Source: Verrucomicrobiaceae bacterium (GTDB lineage: Bacteria; Verrucomicrobiota; Verrucomicrobiia; Verrucomicrobiales; Verrucomicrobiaceae). Taken from it: 64,000 bases of DNA. The stretch is taken from assembly GCA_027490195.1 (NCBI GenBank), contig JAIXYN010000025.1, positions 60,880 through 124,879 on the forward strand, read 5' to 3'. The notes under the pieces are model-generated. The model searched no databases, was not told the DNA's origin, and saw only the letters and a list, made by a program, of their open reading frames with translations. Shown in pieces: positions 27,112 to 37,121 of the stretch (position 1 is its first letter; the number at the start of each line of letters is the position of its first letter). The translations under genes were made by a program, and so were the position numbers.

Positions 27112-27714
27112 TTAGCGGTAGATCACGACGAGGAACACCAGCGCGTCCCCTTTGCCGGTGTTGACGATGGCGTGAGGCACGTCAGCGCGGTAGGTGCCGG
27201 AGTCTCCTTTGCCGAGTTCTTCGCTGTTTTGGTCGGATTCGATGCGCACGCTGCCGTCCTCCACGGTCAGGAACTCGCGGGTGCCTTCAAAGTGAGCCTG
27301 GCTGCGCAGGGTGCCGCCGGGGCGCAGCGTCATCTCGTAAAACTCCACGTCCTTTTCGAGGTTGATGGGTGAGAGCGTGCGGATCTCGCATTGTTTGTCA
27401 CTGCGATAGACCTGGGCGCGGTCGCTGGCCCGGATGACCTGGATTTTCGAGGCGCTGGCCTCGGCGCTCTCAATCAGCTCCTGCAAGGTCAGACCAAAGG
27501 CCCGGGCGATTCGGAAGGTCACGGTGAGGGTCGGATTGGCCTTTTCGCGCTCGATTTCACTGAGCATGGAGCGACTCACCCCGCTCGCCGTGGCGAGTTC
27601 TTCGAGCGACCAACCACGGTCTCCTCGCAGTTTTTTCACCCGCTTTCCCAGATTCTCATTGATAGCCTCAGGGCTGGATTCAATAGGGAGGGCGGCTTTG
27701 GGTTTGGGGGGCAT
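27112..27714 (-). CDS. XRE-family regulator with C-terminal cupin domain
   Basis: This 200-residue regulator has an N-terminal helix-turn-helix (LGKRVKKLRGDRGWSLEELATASGVSRSMLSEIEREKANPTL reads as a Cro/XRE domain at about residues 20-65) and a C-terminal cupin (about 125-198; EMTLRPGGTLRSQAHFEGTREFLTVEDGSVRI). This two-domain type often controls nearby catabolic or redox genes and senses a small ligand through the cupin. It lies 7 bases upstream of the lipoprotein gene on the same strand and is divergent from metH (114 bases between starts). Confidence 0.88.
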   Translation of the reverse strand: MPPKPKAALPIESSPEAINENLGKRVKKLRGDRGWSLEELATASGVSRSMLSEIEREKANPTLTVTFRIARAFGLTLQELIESAEASASKIQVIRASDRAQVYRSDKQCEIRTLSPINLEKDVEFYEMTLRPGGTLRSQAHFEGTREFLTVEDGSVRIESDQNSEELGKGDSGTYRADVPHAIVNTGKGDALVFLVVIYR

Positions 27715-27828
27715 GGGTGTCGGTATAACGGATGGTTCTCTTGTAAATTAGAAATTATAGTCACATGCTCAAATCATGATGCGTTGATATGACTGTTGAC
27801 CTGCCCAGCTAGAACGCTAATTTCCACC

Positions 27829-30800
27829 ATGCCTGCACGACCCAATGTCCGTTCTGAACTCGAAGCCGCCATGCGCCGGAGAATCCTGGTTATCGACGGG
27901 GCCATGGGGACAACCATTCGCGGATATGGGCTGAAAGAGGCCGACGCACGCGGCACCCGCTTCCTCTCCAACGAGAAGGATCTGCTCAATAACGGTGACA
28001 TTCTTTCCATCACCCGCCCGGACATCATCGAGGACATCCACCGCCGCTTCTTGGAAGCCGGGGCGGACATCATCGAGACGAATACCTTCAGCGGCACCAG
28101 CATCGCGCAGGCGGAGTTCTTCACGGAGGTCCCGGCAGGACGGCGCAAAGATCCCGAATTCTTCCAGACCGTGCTGGAGGACAAATTCCTCAACGACCTC
28201 GCTTGGGAGATCAATTTCGAGTCCGCTAAGCAGTGCCGCAAGTGGGCTGACCTTGTGGGCGAAAAGACCGGACGGAAACGTTACGTGGCAGGGGCCATCG
28301 GGCCGCTCACCGTTTCGCTCTCGCAGTTCCCAGACCTTTCCGACCTCAGCTTCCGATATGTTACCTTTGATCAGGTTAAGGAAGCGTACAAGCACCAGGT
28401 TCGCGCGCTCATTGCCGGTGGTGTGGATACGCTGATGGTCGAGACGATCTTCGACTCCCTCAATGCCAAGACCGCCCTCGTAGCGATCCGTGAGGTGTTT
28501 GCCGAGGACCAAGTGGAGCTGCCCGTGCAGATCAGCGCGGCTGTCGGACCCGGTGGCGAGACCATGATTTCCGGTCAGGTGACCGAGGCTTATCTCAATG
28601 CCATGCGGCATGTGAAGCCTTTGTCCATTGGTCTGAACTGCTCCCTTGGGCCGGACAAGATGCGCCCCTTCCTGGAGGAGCTTTCCTCGAAGGCCGATTG
28701 TTTCGTCTCCGCCTATCCAAATGCCGGCATGCCGAACCCGCTGGCACCGACGGGCTTTGACCTGCTTCCACCAGACATGGCGGTGTTTGCCAAAGACTTC
28801 GGCAGCAGCGGTTTTGTGAACATCATGGGTGGCTGCTGTGGCAACACGCCCGAGCACATCGCCGCCATTGCCAAGGCGGTGGAAAATCTCCCACCCCGTC
28901 AGGTTCCTGCAGATTCGCATGCGATGCGCCTCAGCGGCTCACAGCCCTTTGTACTGAAGGGGACAACGCCGGATGAACGTCCGCCTTATCTCATGATCGG
29001 CGAGCGCACGAACGTGGCCGGATCTCCGAAGTTCGCCAAGCTCATCAAGGAGGGCAAGCTGGAGGAGGCCGTGGCCGTGGCCCGTCAGCAGGTGGAGAGC
29101 GGTGCCAATGTGATCGACGTTTGCATGGACGAAGGTCTCATCGACGGCGTGCCCACGATGACCAAATTCCTCATCCTGCTCCAGACCGAGCCGGAGGTGA
29201 ACAAGGTGCCCATCATGGTGGACTCATCCAAATGGGAGATCATTGAGGCCGGCCTCAAATGTCTGCAAGGCAAAGGCATCGTGAATTCCATCTCCCTCAA
29301 GGAAGGCGAAGACAAGTTCAAGGAATACGCCCGCAAGATCAAACAGTACGGCGCTGCCACGGTGGTCATGGCCTTCGATGAGCAGGGCCAGGCCGCCACG
29401 TATGAGGATAAGATCCGCATCTGCGAGCGCGCTTACCGCATCCTCGTGGACGAGATCGACTTCCCGCCGGAAGACATCATTTTCGATCCCAACATCCTCA
29501 CCGTGGCCACCGGCCTAGAGGAGCACAACAACTACGCGCTCGACTTCATCAATGCCACGCGCTGGATCAAGGAGAACCTCCCGTATGCCAAGGTCAGCGG
29601 CGGCGTCAGCAACGTCAGCTTCAGCTTCCGTGGCAACAACAAGGTGCGCGAGGCCATGCACAGCGTGTTTCTCTACTATGCCATCAAGGCGGGCATGGAC
29701 ATGGGCATTGTGAATGCCGGCATGCTCGAAGTGTACGAGGAGATTCCGAAGGACATGCTTGAAAAGGTGGAGGACGTCATCCTCAACCGCCGCCCGGATG
29801 CCACGGAGATTCTCGTGGATTACGCCGAGCAGTTCAAAGGCCAGGCTGGCACCACCAAGAAGGTGGAGATCGACATGAGCTGGCGGCAGGGCCCTGTGAG
29901 CAAGCGTCTTGAACACGCCCTGCTGCGCGGCATCACGGACTTCATCAATGAAGACACTGCGGAAGCCTTGGCCCAGCTCGGCAAGCCTCTCTCCGTTATC
30001 GAAGGCCCCCTTATGGACGGCATGAGCGTGGTGGGCGATCTCTTCGGCGCTGGCAAAATGTTCCTCCCGCAGGTCGTCAAAAGCGCCCGCGTGATGAAGC
30101 AGAGCGTGGCCTACCTGCAGCCCTTCATGGAAATCGAGAAGGTTCGCAGAGCGCGTGAACGCGCCCTGCTGCTCGAGGTCGCCGCCAAGACTGTGACCGC
30201 TCTGCAAAGCGGTGGTCTTGTCGCTGTGGTCGAATCTTTCAGCTACTCTCCTAGCAGCGGCTTGAGCCTCGAAGAGCGCCGTGCCGAAGTGAAGCTTGCA
30301 GCAGAACTGGGAGCCGTGTTTGAAGTCGAGGGCGAGGCCGCTCTTCAGCAGAAGCTCGAAAGCCTCCGCAAGGACACCTCCAACTCCGACCGCGTTGTCG
30401 CTCCATTCCTAAACCATGCTGACTCCACCGCAGGTGGTGGTGCCGGTTCTGCCAACGGACTGACCGCCGAAGACTTGATTCCTGCCGAGGCTGCCAAGCA
30501 GGGCGGGGGCAAGATCGTTCTCGCCACCGTCAAAGGCGACGTGCATGACATCGGCAAAAACATCGTGGGCATCGTTCTGGCCTGCAATGGCTTCGAAGTC
30601 ACCGACATGGGCGTGATGGTGCCATGCGACAAGATTTTGGAAAAGGCGCTCGAAGTCGGCGCCGATGTGATCGGCCTCAGCGGCCTGATCACGCCTTCTC
30701 TGGATGAGATGGCGCACGTGGCCAGCGAGATGGAGCGTCGTGGCTTCAAGCAGCCGCTGCTCATCGGTGGTGCCACCACCAGCCCGGCGCACACCGCCAT

Positions 30801-31974
30801 CAAGATCGCCCCGAAATACAGCGGTAGCATTGTGCATGTGCTGGACGCATCACGCAGTGTGCCGGTGACGACCTCCTTGCTCAGCGAAGAGCAGCGTGAG
30901 ACCTTTGTGGCCAGCAACGAGGCACGGCACGCCCGTCTGCGCGAGGAGTACGGCAAGAAGAAGGATCGCGCGCTTCTCAGCATCTCCGAGTCTCGCGAAA
31001 AAGGCGTCAAGTTCGACTGGGCCACGCAGGACATCGCCACGCCGACTTTCCTCGGTACGAAGATCTATGAAGGTCCACAACTTGTCGCAGCGCTGCGCGA
31101 GTTCATCGACTGGTCGCCCTTCTTCCACTCCTGGGAGCTGCGTGGTCGCTGGATCGCTGCCGAGCAACGTTTCTCCTCCGCGCAGGAAGATGCGGAGATG
31201 AAGGGTAAAGCCGAAGCGGAGGCCCTCAAGCTCTACAAGGATGCCAATGATTTGCTCGACCGTGTCATTGCTGAAAGCCGGTTCAACCCGCGTGGCATCA
31301 TGGGCTTTTTCCCTGCCAACGCGACTGGCGATGACATTGAAGTCTATACGGACGAGTCACGCGCCACGGTGAAAACCGTCTTCCACACCCTGCGCCAGCA
31401 GGTCATCAAGAAGGACACGCCGAACTACGCGCTTAGCGATTACATCGCGCCCAAGGAAAGTAGCCGCGCCGACTACATCGGTGGCTTCGCAGTCGGCATT
31501 CATGGCGCGGATGAGTTCGCCAAGGAGTTCGAAGCCGCTCACGATCCTTACAGCGCCATCATAGCCAAAGCTGTGGCCGATCGTCTTGCCGAAGCTTTTG
31601 CGGAATACCTGCATCAGCAGACAAGATTCGCCTGGGGCTATGAAAAGCCCGGCGAGCTTTCCCGCGAAGAACTCATCAAAGAAAAGTATCGTGGCATTCG
31701 ACCCGCGCCCGGCTATCCCGCCCAGCCTGACCACACCGAGAAGCCCATCCTGTTTGATCTTCTCGATGCCACTGCCAAGACCGGCGTGGAGCTGACTGAA
31801 AGCATGGCAATGCATCCCGGCAGCGCTGTCAGCGGTCTCTACTTTGCGCACCCCGAGTCGCACTACTTCGGTATCAGTGTTCTGGGCAAGGACCAGGTGG
31901 AAGACTATGCGCAGCGCAAAGGCATGACACTTGCAGAGGCAGAGCGCTGGCTCGGTCCTTGGCTCGGCTATTGA
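27829..31974 (+). CDS. metH: Cobalamin-dependent methionine synthase
   Basis: The 1381-residue protein carries all four MetH modules. Residues about 1-340 are the homocysteine-binding domain, with zinc-ligand cysteines in IGLNCSLGP and [11 protein letters not shown]. Next is the pterin-binding domain ([18 protein letters not shown]). The cobalamin domain contains [19 protein letters not shown] (DxHxxG, lower axial His). The C-terminal AdoMet-dependent reactivation domain contains [14 protein letters not shown]. It methylates homocysteine using methyl-tetrahydrofolate. The ATG at 27829 is preferred to one at 27796. No cobalamin riboswitch was recognised in the 114 bases upstream. Confidence 0.96.
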   Translation: MPARPNVRSELEAAMRRRILVIDGAMGTTIRGYGLKEADARGTRFLSNEKDLLNNGDILSITRPDIIEDIHRRFLEAGADIIETNTFSGTSIAQAEFFTEVPAGRRKDPEFFQTVLEDKFLNDLAWEINFESAKQCRKWADLVGEKTGRKRYVAGAIGPLTVSLSQFPDLSDLSFRYVTFDQVKEAYKHQVRALIAGGVDTLMVETIFDSLNAKTALVAIREVFAEDQVELPVQISAAVGPGGETMISGQVTEAYLNAMRHVKPLSIGLNCSLGPDKMRPFLEELSSKADCFVSAYPNAGMPNPLAPTGFDLLPPDMAVFAKDFGSSGFVNIMGGCCGNTPEHIAAIAKAVENLPPRQVPADSHAMRLSGSQPFVLKGTTPDERPPYLMIGERTNVAGSPKFAKLIKEGKLEEAVAVARQQVESGANVIDVCMDEGLIDGVPTMTKFLILLQTEPEVNKVPIMVDSSKWEIIEAGLKCLQGKGIVNSISLKEGEDKFKEYARKIKQYGAATVVMAFDEQGQAATYEDKIRICERAYRILVDEIDFPPEDIIFDPNILTVATGLEEHNNYALDFINATRWIKENLPYAKVSGGVSNVSFSFRGNNKVREAMHSVFLYYAIKAGMDMGIVNAGMLEVYEEIPKDMLEKVEDVILNRRPDATEILVDYAEQFKGQAGTTKKVEIDMSWRQGPVSKRLEHALLRGITDFINEDTAEALAQLGKPLSVIEGPLMDGMSVVGDLFGAGKMFLPQVVKSARVMKQSVAYLQPFMEIEKVRRARERALLLEVAAKTVTALQSGGLVAVVESFSYSPSSGLSLEERRAEVKLAAELGAVFEVEGEAALQQKLESLRKDTSNSDRVVAPFLNHADSTAGGGAGSANGLTAEDLIPAEAAKQGGGKIVLATVKGDVHDIGKNIVGIVLACNGFEVTDMGVMVPCDKILEKALEVGADVIGLSGLITPSLDEMAHVASEMERRGFKQPLLIGGATTSPAHTAIKIAPKYSGSIVHVLDASRSVPVTTSLLSEEQRETFVASNEARHARLREEYGKKKDRALLSISESREKGVKFDWATQDIATPTFLGTKIYEGPQLVAALREFIDWSPFFHSWELRGRWIAAEQRFSSAQEDAEMKGKAEAEALKLYKDANDLLDRVIAESRFNPRGIMGFFPANATGDDIEVYTDESRATVKTVFHTLRQQVIKKDTPNYALSDYIAPKESSRADYIGGFAVGIHGADEFAKEFEAAHDPYSAIIAKAVADRLAEAFAEYLHQQTRFAWGYEKPGELSREELIKEKYRGIRPAPGYPAQPDHTEKPILFDLLDATAKTGVELTESMAMHPGSAVSGLYFAHPESHYFGISVLGKDQVEDYAQRKGMTLAEAERWLGPWLGY

Positions 31975-31987
31975 GGCTTTTCCAAAT

Positions 31988-34177
31988 TCAACGAAAAAAG
32001 CCACGGATGAAGTCGAACAGTCCGCGTCTCTGGCCGGGTTGCTGCATCTGACGCGCAGGAGCTGCGTGACCGTGGTGCTCTGTGCAGAAATTTTGGGGCA
32101 CCAGATCGTATGGTAGGGCATCTTCGTACGCGGTGCCGGCGCGGCCGCAACCATCGGTGGCCAACTGGCTGCTTACGCGGCAGAGCGTCACACGTGAGAG
32201 CGGCAGAGTGACCTTGGGCACTTCCGTCTTATATCCGAGCGCCAGGGCTTTCTTCATCACGTCCGCCCAAATGGGCAGCGCGAGTGTGCCACCGTAGCCG
32301 CCTTCGACAATCGTCGCGGGTTTGTCGAGTCCCACCCAGATGCCGCAGCTCACACGATCCGTGAAACCGGCGAACCAAGCATCTTTGTAATCGTTCGTGG
32401 TGCCGGTCTTGCCCCCGCCGGGTTCTTTGAAACCATATTCATTGCGCAGGGATGCTGCAGTCCCCCGATCCAGCACCTGGGCTAGGATGTTGCGCATCAG
32501 GAATGCCACGCTTGGGGTGATGACCTCGGATTCGAGCACGGGGGTCTGATAGATGATGTTTCCCGCTTTATCGACAATGCGGTCGATGAGGTAGGGACGG
32601 CGACGCAGTCCTTGATTGGGAAAGATGCTGATCGCGCTGGTGAGCTGGCGCGGATTGCCACCGATGTTGCCAATGAAAATCTGCGGTGTCCGTTCGGCTG
32701 GTTTGCTGAAGCCGGCGTTGGTAAGCAGGTCGATCACACGATCAATCCCGGCGAAGTTGCCGAGGCGCAATGTCATGGTGTTGCGGCTTTTCACAATGCC
32801 GTCTGTCAGCGTGGTGAGGCCGAGGAATTTGCCGTCCGAGTTCTGTGGGCTCCAGCCGGGATCGGCACCCTCAATTTCGCCGGGCTGAATCGGCGCATCA
32901 TTGATCAGCGTTCCGGGCATGAAGCCGGAGGCGATGCCGGCCGCATAAACGAAAGGCTTCACTGTCGAGCCTATCTGCCGCTCTCCCTGAGTGGCGCGGT
33001 TGTATTTGCTGTGGCGGTAGTCGCGCCCACCCACGAGGGCGAGGATGCCGCCTGTGGAGTTGTCCTGCACCATGAGCGCTGCCTGCAGATACGGCGTGGA
33101 GGCAATTTCCTGCGCGCCGTCCCAGGTCTTGTCAAAATCCGCTTTCTTCGGGTGGGCATACCCTTGCTGCTTTTCCACAGCAGCCAGGCGCTTTTCCACG
33201 GCGTCCTCGGCGGTGTCCTGCAGGTCTTTGTTCAGGGTGGTGAAGACCTGCAGCCCACCGTCTTCAATCTCCTGCTGCTCCAGGATCAAATCCAGGTCAC
33301 GCCGGACGGTGTCGAGCGCGTAGCCGCCCTGGCTTTGAAACACGGGCTGCGCATGCAGGGCGATGTCCGCATACTTGGCTGCGATCTCCTCCTCGGGCGT
33401 GATCACCTTCGTTTCCAGCATGCGCTTGAGCACGGTGTCGCGTTCCTTGAGCGCACCTTCGTAGTTACGGAAGGGCGAGAAGCGCACCGGGCTGCGGATG
33501 ATGCCGGCAATCATCGCCGCCTCGCTCAGGCTGAGCTGGCTGGCATGCTTGCCGAAGTAAACTTGGCTCGCTCGCTGGACCCCGTAAATACCGGGGCCGT
33601 AAAAAATGCGATTGATGTAATGCTCGATGATCTGGTCCTTGGTGCAGGCCTTTTCGATGCGGCGTGCCAGCATCATCTCCACCAGCTTGCGGTGGATGCT
33701 GCGGTCATCGAGATCCGGGAAGCTGTTGCGTGCCAGCTGCATGGTGAGCGTACTAGCTCCCTGCACCACACGCATGTCCTTGAGGTTGCGCACCGTGGCG
33801 CGCGCCACACCTTTGAAGTCGATGCCGCCGTGATCGTAGAACCGTGAGTCCTCACGCGCCAGCAGGGCTTTGACAAACCATGGCGACACCTCGCTTAACG
33901 GCACGACGATGCGATTCTCGCCATGCATGCGGCCGAGGACCTCGCCCTTGTAATCCATCACAATGGTGCGCTCCGGCATGTCCCCGAGTTTGGTTAGGTC
34001 GTAGGCCTTCGCCAGATGGCTATAAACGCCGATGACCACCGCTGCTGTGAGCGTGCAAAGCAGCGAACTTCCCATGAGAAAAATCACGCCAAGCCGCTTG
34101 AACGACTGCCAGCGAGAAAGGGTGGGTTTCGTCGGCTTGCGCTCTTCAGTGGGCTTCTTTTTCATGTGTGCAGGCAT
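31988..34177 (-). CDS. Class A penicillin-binding protein 1A
   Basis: The 729-residue bifunctional peptidoglycan synthase has a short basic cytoplasmic tail and one TM helix (about 30-55), then a GT51 glycosyltransferase domain (LLAREDSRFYDHGGIDFKGVARA with the catalytic Glu; QGASTLTMQLARN). The transpeptidase domain follows: IGSTVKPFVYAAGI (SxxK), VKSRNTMTLRLG (SxN) and GGKTGTTNDYKDAWFAG (KTG). Order and length fit PBP1A. Met1 (34177) and Met5 (34165) are both possible starts. It is convergent with metH (13 bases) and divergent from the secreted protein at 34307. Confidence 0.93.
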   Translation of the reverse strand: MPAHMKKKPTEERKPTKPTLSRWQSFKRLGVIFLMGSSLLCTLTAAVVIGVYSHLAKAYDLTKLGDMPERTIVMDYKGEVLGRMHGENRIVVPLSEVSPWFVKALLAREDSRFYDHGGIDFKGVARATVRNLKDMRVVQGASTLTMQLARNSFPDLDDRSIHRKLVEMMLARRIEKACTKDQIIEHYINRIFYGPGIYGVQRASQVYFGKHASQLSLSEAAMIAGIIRSPVRFSPFRNYEGALKERDTVLKRMLETKVITPEEEIAAKYADIALHAQPVFQSQGGYALDTVRRDLDLILEQQEIEDGGLQVFTTLNKDLQDTAEDAVEKRLAAVEKQQGYAHPKKADFDKTWDGAQEIASTPYLQAALMVQDNSTGGILALVGGRDYRHSKYNRATQGERQIGSTVKPFVYAAGIASGFMPGTLINDAPIQPGEIEGADPGWSPQNSDGKFLGLTTLTDGIVKSRNTMTLRLGNFAGIDRVIDLLTNAGFSKPAERTPQIFIGNIGGNPRQLTSAISIFPNQGLRRRPYLIDRIVDKAGNIIYQTPVLESEVITPSVAFLMRNILAQVLDRGTAASLRNEYGFKEPGGGKTGTTNDYKDAWFAGFTDRVSCGIWVGLDKPATIVEGGYGGTLALPIWADVMKKALALGYKTEVPKVTLPLSRVTLCRVSSQLATDGCGRAGTAYEDALPYDLVPQNFCTEHHGHAAPARQMQQPGQRRGLFDFIRGFFR

Positions 34178-34306
34178 CGGGTCGCTGGTTTTGGACCAAA
34201 GATCAAGCCTCAGACGATGAACTCGGTGTGAACTTCAATTTCACATTTGGGCGTGACATTTCACCTTCGGTTCCCGTACCATACTGCTGCAAGTCTCCAT
34301 CCGACC

Positions 34307-35419
34307 ATGAAAGCACTTTGTCTCACCTTCCTTGTTGTCAGCACGTTTGGCGCCTCCGCCGCATTGCTTGAATCACCGCAGAAGGGCGGTTTGCAGATTA
34401 AGTCTCTCAGTTCGCTCAGCTTCGGACCGGAAGGTCTGATGTTGGTTGCGGAGCCGGCCACGGCCAGTGTTGTGGCGATCCAAACGGGTGATGCCGGCCC
34501 CAAGTCCGAGCGTCTCGCCAAGCCGGTGGCTGACATCGGCGCGCAGATCGCCGCAGGTCTCGGAGCCAAGAAGGAGGACATTACCGTTAAGGACCTCGCG
34601 GTGAATCCAGCCAGCGGGCGCATTTATCTCGGGGTGCAGCGCCGTCCTGACAACGCGGTGCTGATTGTCAGCGTCGGTGCGGACGGCAAGGTGGCTCCTC
34701 TGAATCTCGCTCCGTTGGCCTGGGTGCGCATCACACTCCCCGGCGGCACCGCCAGCAAGGTCACGAACATCACCGATGTGGCCTTCGACAAAGACCGCGT
34801 CTTTGCCACTGGCACTTGCAACGAGGAATTCGCCTCCCGTATTTTCACCATTCCCGTCCCGCTCAAAAACGGTGCCACAGCCAGTGTGTTCAGTGCGGAG
34901 ACGTATCATGTGGCACATCGCAAATGGGAGACCAAGGCACCAATCCAGAGCTTCATTCCTTACCAGTCAAAGGAGGGTACCTTTGTGGTGGGTGCGTTTG
35001 CCTGTACGCCGGTGGCGAAGTTTAAGGTGGATGACATCCAAAGCGGTGCCCAGGTCAAAGGAGTGAGCATGGTGGAACTCGGCAGCGGCAACCGCCCGCT
35101 CGATCTCTTCAGCTATTCCGATAAAAGCGGCAAGGAGTGGCTGGTGGTGCACACGCAGCGCTTCAAGCAGAACGCCTTTGGCCCCAGTAAGATGTGGGCC
35201 GCGCGCATCAGCATGGATTACCTCGATGCCAAGGCACCGGAAAAGACCAATGAAAATGCCGCACGTCGCGATGAGAAGGAGCCTAAAGGCCCCGAGGGAA
35301 TCGAGATTGTGGATTCGCTGTTTGGTGCCGTGCAGGTGGACAAGCTGAGCGAGACCGAAGCCGTCATGCTGCGCGACACCGAAGGCACGCTGAGCCTCGA
35401 AGTGGCCGCGTTGCCGTGA
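34307..35419 (+). CDS. Secreted hypothetical protein, probable beta-propeller
   Basis: This 370-residue protein begins with a signal peptide (MKALCLTFLVVSTFGASAALL) and then shows a repeat-like beta pattern (SLSFGPEGLMLVAEPATASVV, DLAVNPASGRIYLGVQRR, ITDVAFDKDRVFATGTCNEE) typical of SMP-30/NHL-like propellers. No catalytic motif is evident. The ATG at 34307 is chosen because it opens the signal; a frame start at 34247 adds 20 poor residues. Its TGA overlaps the GTG start of the next gene by four bases, so the two are translationally coupled and likely work together. Confidence 0.62.
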   Translation: MKALCLTFLVVSTFGASAALLESPQKGGLQIKSLSSLSFGPEGLMLVAEPATASVVAIQTGDAGPKSERLAKPVADIGAQIAAGLGAKKEDITVKDLAVNPASGRIYLGVQRRPDNAVLIVSVGADGKVAPLNLAPLAWVRITLPGGTASKVTNITDVAFDKDRVFATGTCNEEFASRIFTIPVPLKNGATASVFSAETYHVAHRKWETKAPIQSFIPYQSKEGTFVVGAFACTPVAKFKVDDIQSGAQVKGVSMVELGSGNRPLDLFSYSDKSGKEWLVVHTQRFKQNAFGPSKMWAARISMDYLDAKAPEKTNENAARRDEKEPKGPEGIEIVDSLFGAVQVDKLSETEAVMLRDTEGTLSLEVAALP

Positions 35420-36429
35420 AAGACTGGCTCACCGTTCTCTGTCTCATCTGGTCCAGCGCATTCGCCGAAGATGTGCAGGTGAATGAGGCCGGGCAGATCG
35501 AAGCTCACGCCAGCGATGTGCGCGTGTTTCGCGGGGATGCTGCCGAACCGCTGTTTGGCAACGTGGTGAAGACGCGCCACGGCGTATGTTTTGCCGCCGC
35601 ACTGCCGCTGGTGCCGGGAGAAACCTACCGCGTCGAGTTTCAAACGGCAGACGGCACTTGGAGTACGCAGCGGCTTAAGTTCGCGAATCTTGCGAATGCA
35701 GCGCCGACGGTGAGCATCTCACCTTCGCCCACGGTGTTGCCTGCCAATGCGCTCAAGCTCTACCTGCACTTCAGCCACCCCATGGAGCAGGGCGTGTTTC
35801 TGGATCGCATCACCTTGCAGCATCAGGATGGCAGCATCGTTCATGGCGCGTTTCGTGAGACCGAGCTGTGGTCGCGCGACGGCACGCGCCTGACGCTTTG
35901 GCTGCATCCCGGACGGCAAAAGACCGGGGTGAATCTGAACATGGATGAAGGCCCCGTTTTGCAGGAGAACAAGCACCACACACTCAGGATCGCCGCCAGA
36001 TGGCGCTCTGCGGAAGGGGTGGCTTTGGGTAAAGAATTCGTTTTTCCCCTGGCTGCTGGGGCTATAGACCACGCCTGTCCCGATCCACAGCACTGGAAGG
36101 TCAATGCGCCGAAGGCTGGCACGCGAGATCCCTTGGTGGTCACATTCGATGAGCCGCTGGATCCAGCGATGCTCGTTTCCGCATTGAAATTGAAACGCGG
36201 TGAGAATGAAGTCGAAGGTGCGGTGACTGTGGCTGCGGATGCACGCACCTGGTCGTTCACGCCAGCGGCGGGGTGGGCACGAGGCCCGCACACGCTTCAG
36301 ATCGAGCCTTTGCTTGAAGACCTCGCTGGAAACAACCTGCTCGGCCCCTTTGAAGTGGATCGGGATGCGCCAGCGAAAGCGGCCAAGACGAGCACGTTGG
36401 GCTTTGAGGTGGGTTCAGGAAATGACTGA
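35416..36429 (+). CDS. Secreted protein with Ig-like (SbsA/Big_5-type) domains
   Basis: The 337-residue protein starts at a GTG (35416) that overlaps the previous stop (GTGA). After a signal-like N terminus it contains two stretches typical of SbsA-type Ig folds: APTVSISPSPTVLPANALKLYLHFSHPM and RDPLVVTFDEPLDPAMLVSALK, the latter followed by ADARTWSFTPAAGWARGPHTL and LEDLAGNNL. These domains build cell-surface or matrix-binding proteins. No catalytic domain is present. Its stop overlaps the convergent DUF2726 gene by 15 bases. Confidence 0.66.
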   Translation: MKDWLTVLCLIWSSAFAEDVQVNEAGQIEAHASDVRVFRGDAAEPLFGNVVKTRHGVCFAAALPLVPGETYRVEFQTADGTWSTQRLKFANLANAAPTVSISPSPTVLPANALKLYLHFSHPMEQGVFLDRITLQHQDGSIVHGAFRETELWSRDGTRLTLWLHPGRQKTGVNLNMDEGPVLQENKHHTLRIAARWRSAEGVALGKEFVFPLAAGAIDHACPDPQHWKVNAPKAGTRDPLVVTFDEPLDPAMLVSALKLKRGENEVEGAVTVAADARTWSFTPAAGWARGPHTLQIEPLLEDLAGNNLLGPFEVDRDAPAKAAKTSTLGFEVGSGND

Positions 36430-36981
36430 ACAGGCGGCAGCGTCCAGGTGGGTGGGTTTGGAGCTCGAACTGGAGCTGGCTGCCGAAAGAGTGGTGGTGG
36501 GTGGAGCAGGCGCACACTCTTCGCTGGGTGGAGGCATGATCGCCAAATTGGCATTCCTCTGCTGCCAGGCGGCGCTAAGCTTTTGAACGAGGGTGTCCAT
36601 CTGGTTGATGTCTTTGGCATGGACCTGCATCAGAGGGATGCCAAAGCTCGAAAAGATGTCGTCCACCAAGTGACGGTCGCGTAGTTTCCGGCTGGCTTTG
36701 CCGGGGCTGTCATCTTCGAATTCGATGGCCACCATGGGCAGCCAGTCTCCTTTGCGATAGACGAGGAAGTCGATGTGGCGCTGGCAGATCTTCAGGAAGC
36801 CGGCAACATTTTCAGAATGAAGGATTTCGAGGAGGCGCGGCTTGCATTGAACGTGGCAGCGCTGTGCGGTGAGATTTTCCAGGCAGGCGTGAAACAGAGC
36901 TTCGCCGGAGGAAAGAAGGGGATAAGGAGTGGGGGAGGATTCAGGATAGGAAAGCGGGGTATTTGCAGATGTGGGCTGCAT
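36415..36981 (-). CDS. DUF2726-domain protein (restriction-nuclease-like fold suspected)
   Basis: The 188-residue protein contains a DUF2726-type core: LLSSGEALFHACLENLTAQR, CHVQCKPRLLEIL, KICQRHIDFLVYRKGDWLPMVAIEFEDDSP and VDDIFSSFGIPLMQVHAKD. The D-(~15)-E-x-D spacing resembles the PD-(D/E)xK nuclease fold, though the usual Lys is not clear. The C-terminal 40 residues are Ser/Pro-rich and probably disordered. It is divergent from the Y-family polymerase gene and shares its SOS-like intergenic region (36982-37121). Confidence 0.7.
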   Translation of the reverse strand: MQPTSANTPLSYPESSPTPYPLLSSGEALFHACLENLTAQRCHVQCKPRLLEILHSENVAGFLKICQRHIDFLVYRKGDWLPMVAIEFEDDSPGKASRKLRDRHLVDDIFSSFGIPLMQVHAKDINQMDTLVQKLSAAWQQRNANLAIMPPPSEECAPAPPTTTLSAASSSSSSKPTHLDAAACSVIS

Positions 36982-37062
36982 ACCTCATTATCTATGAAAA
37001 TTATAAAACGGATCAACTTAGCTTTGGTAAGAAGCATGTAAGGGGGGAATGAACTGGCTTTT

Positions 37063-37089
37063 AGTTCTTTGGAATAGTTCGTTTGAACA
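37063..37089. promoter_or_regulatory. Tandem SOS-box-like dyads (LexA-type) between DUF2726 and polymerase genes
   Basis: AGTTC-GTTT-GAACA at 37076-37089 differs by one base from TGTTC-N4-GAACA, the LexA motif I recall being reported for Verrucomicrobia. An overlapping weaker copy, AGTTC-TTTG-GAATA, occupies 37063-37076, sharing base 37076. The pair ends 32 bases before the ATG of the Y-family polymerase, a DNA-damage-inducible gene in many bacteria. Confidence 0.65.
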
Positions 37090-37121
37090 CTTGTTGTTTT
37101 GAGCGAGAATTGGGCCCGCCC

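Noticed and set aside
27715..27828. Cobalamin or SAM riboswitch before metH.
   Set aside because: Only 114 bases are available and no B12 box or SAM-type core was seen.
32612..33847. A 411-codon open frame on the + strand.
   Set aside because: It lies wholly antisense to the penicillin-binding protein gene, has no domain pattern, and arises from high-GC codon bias.
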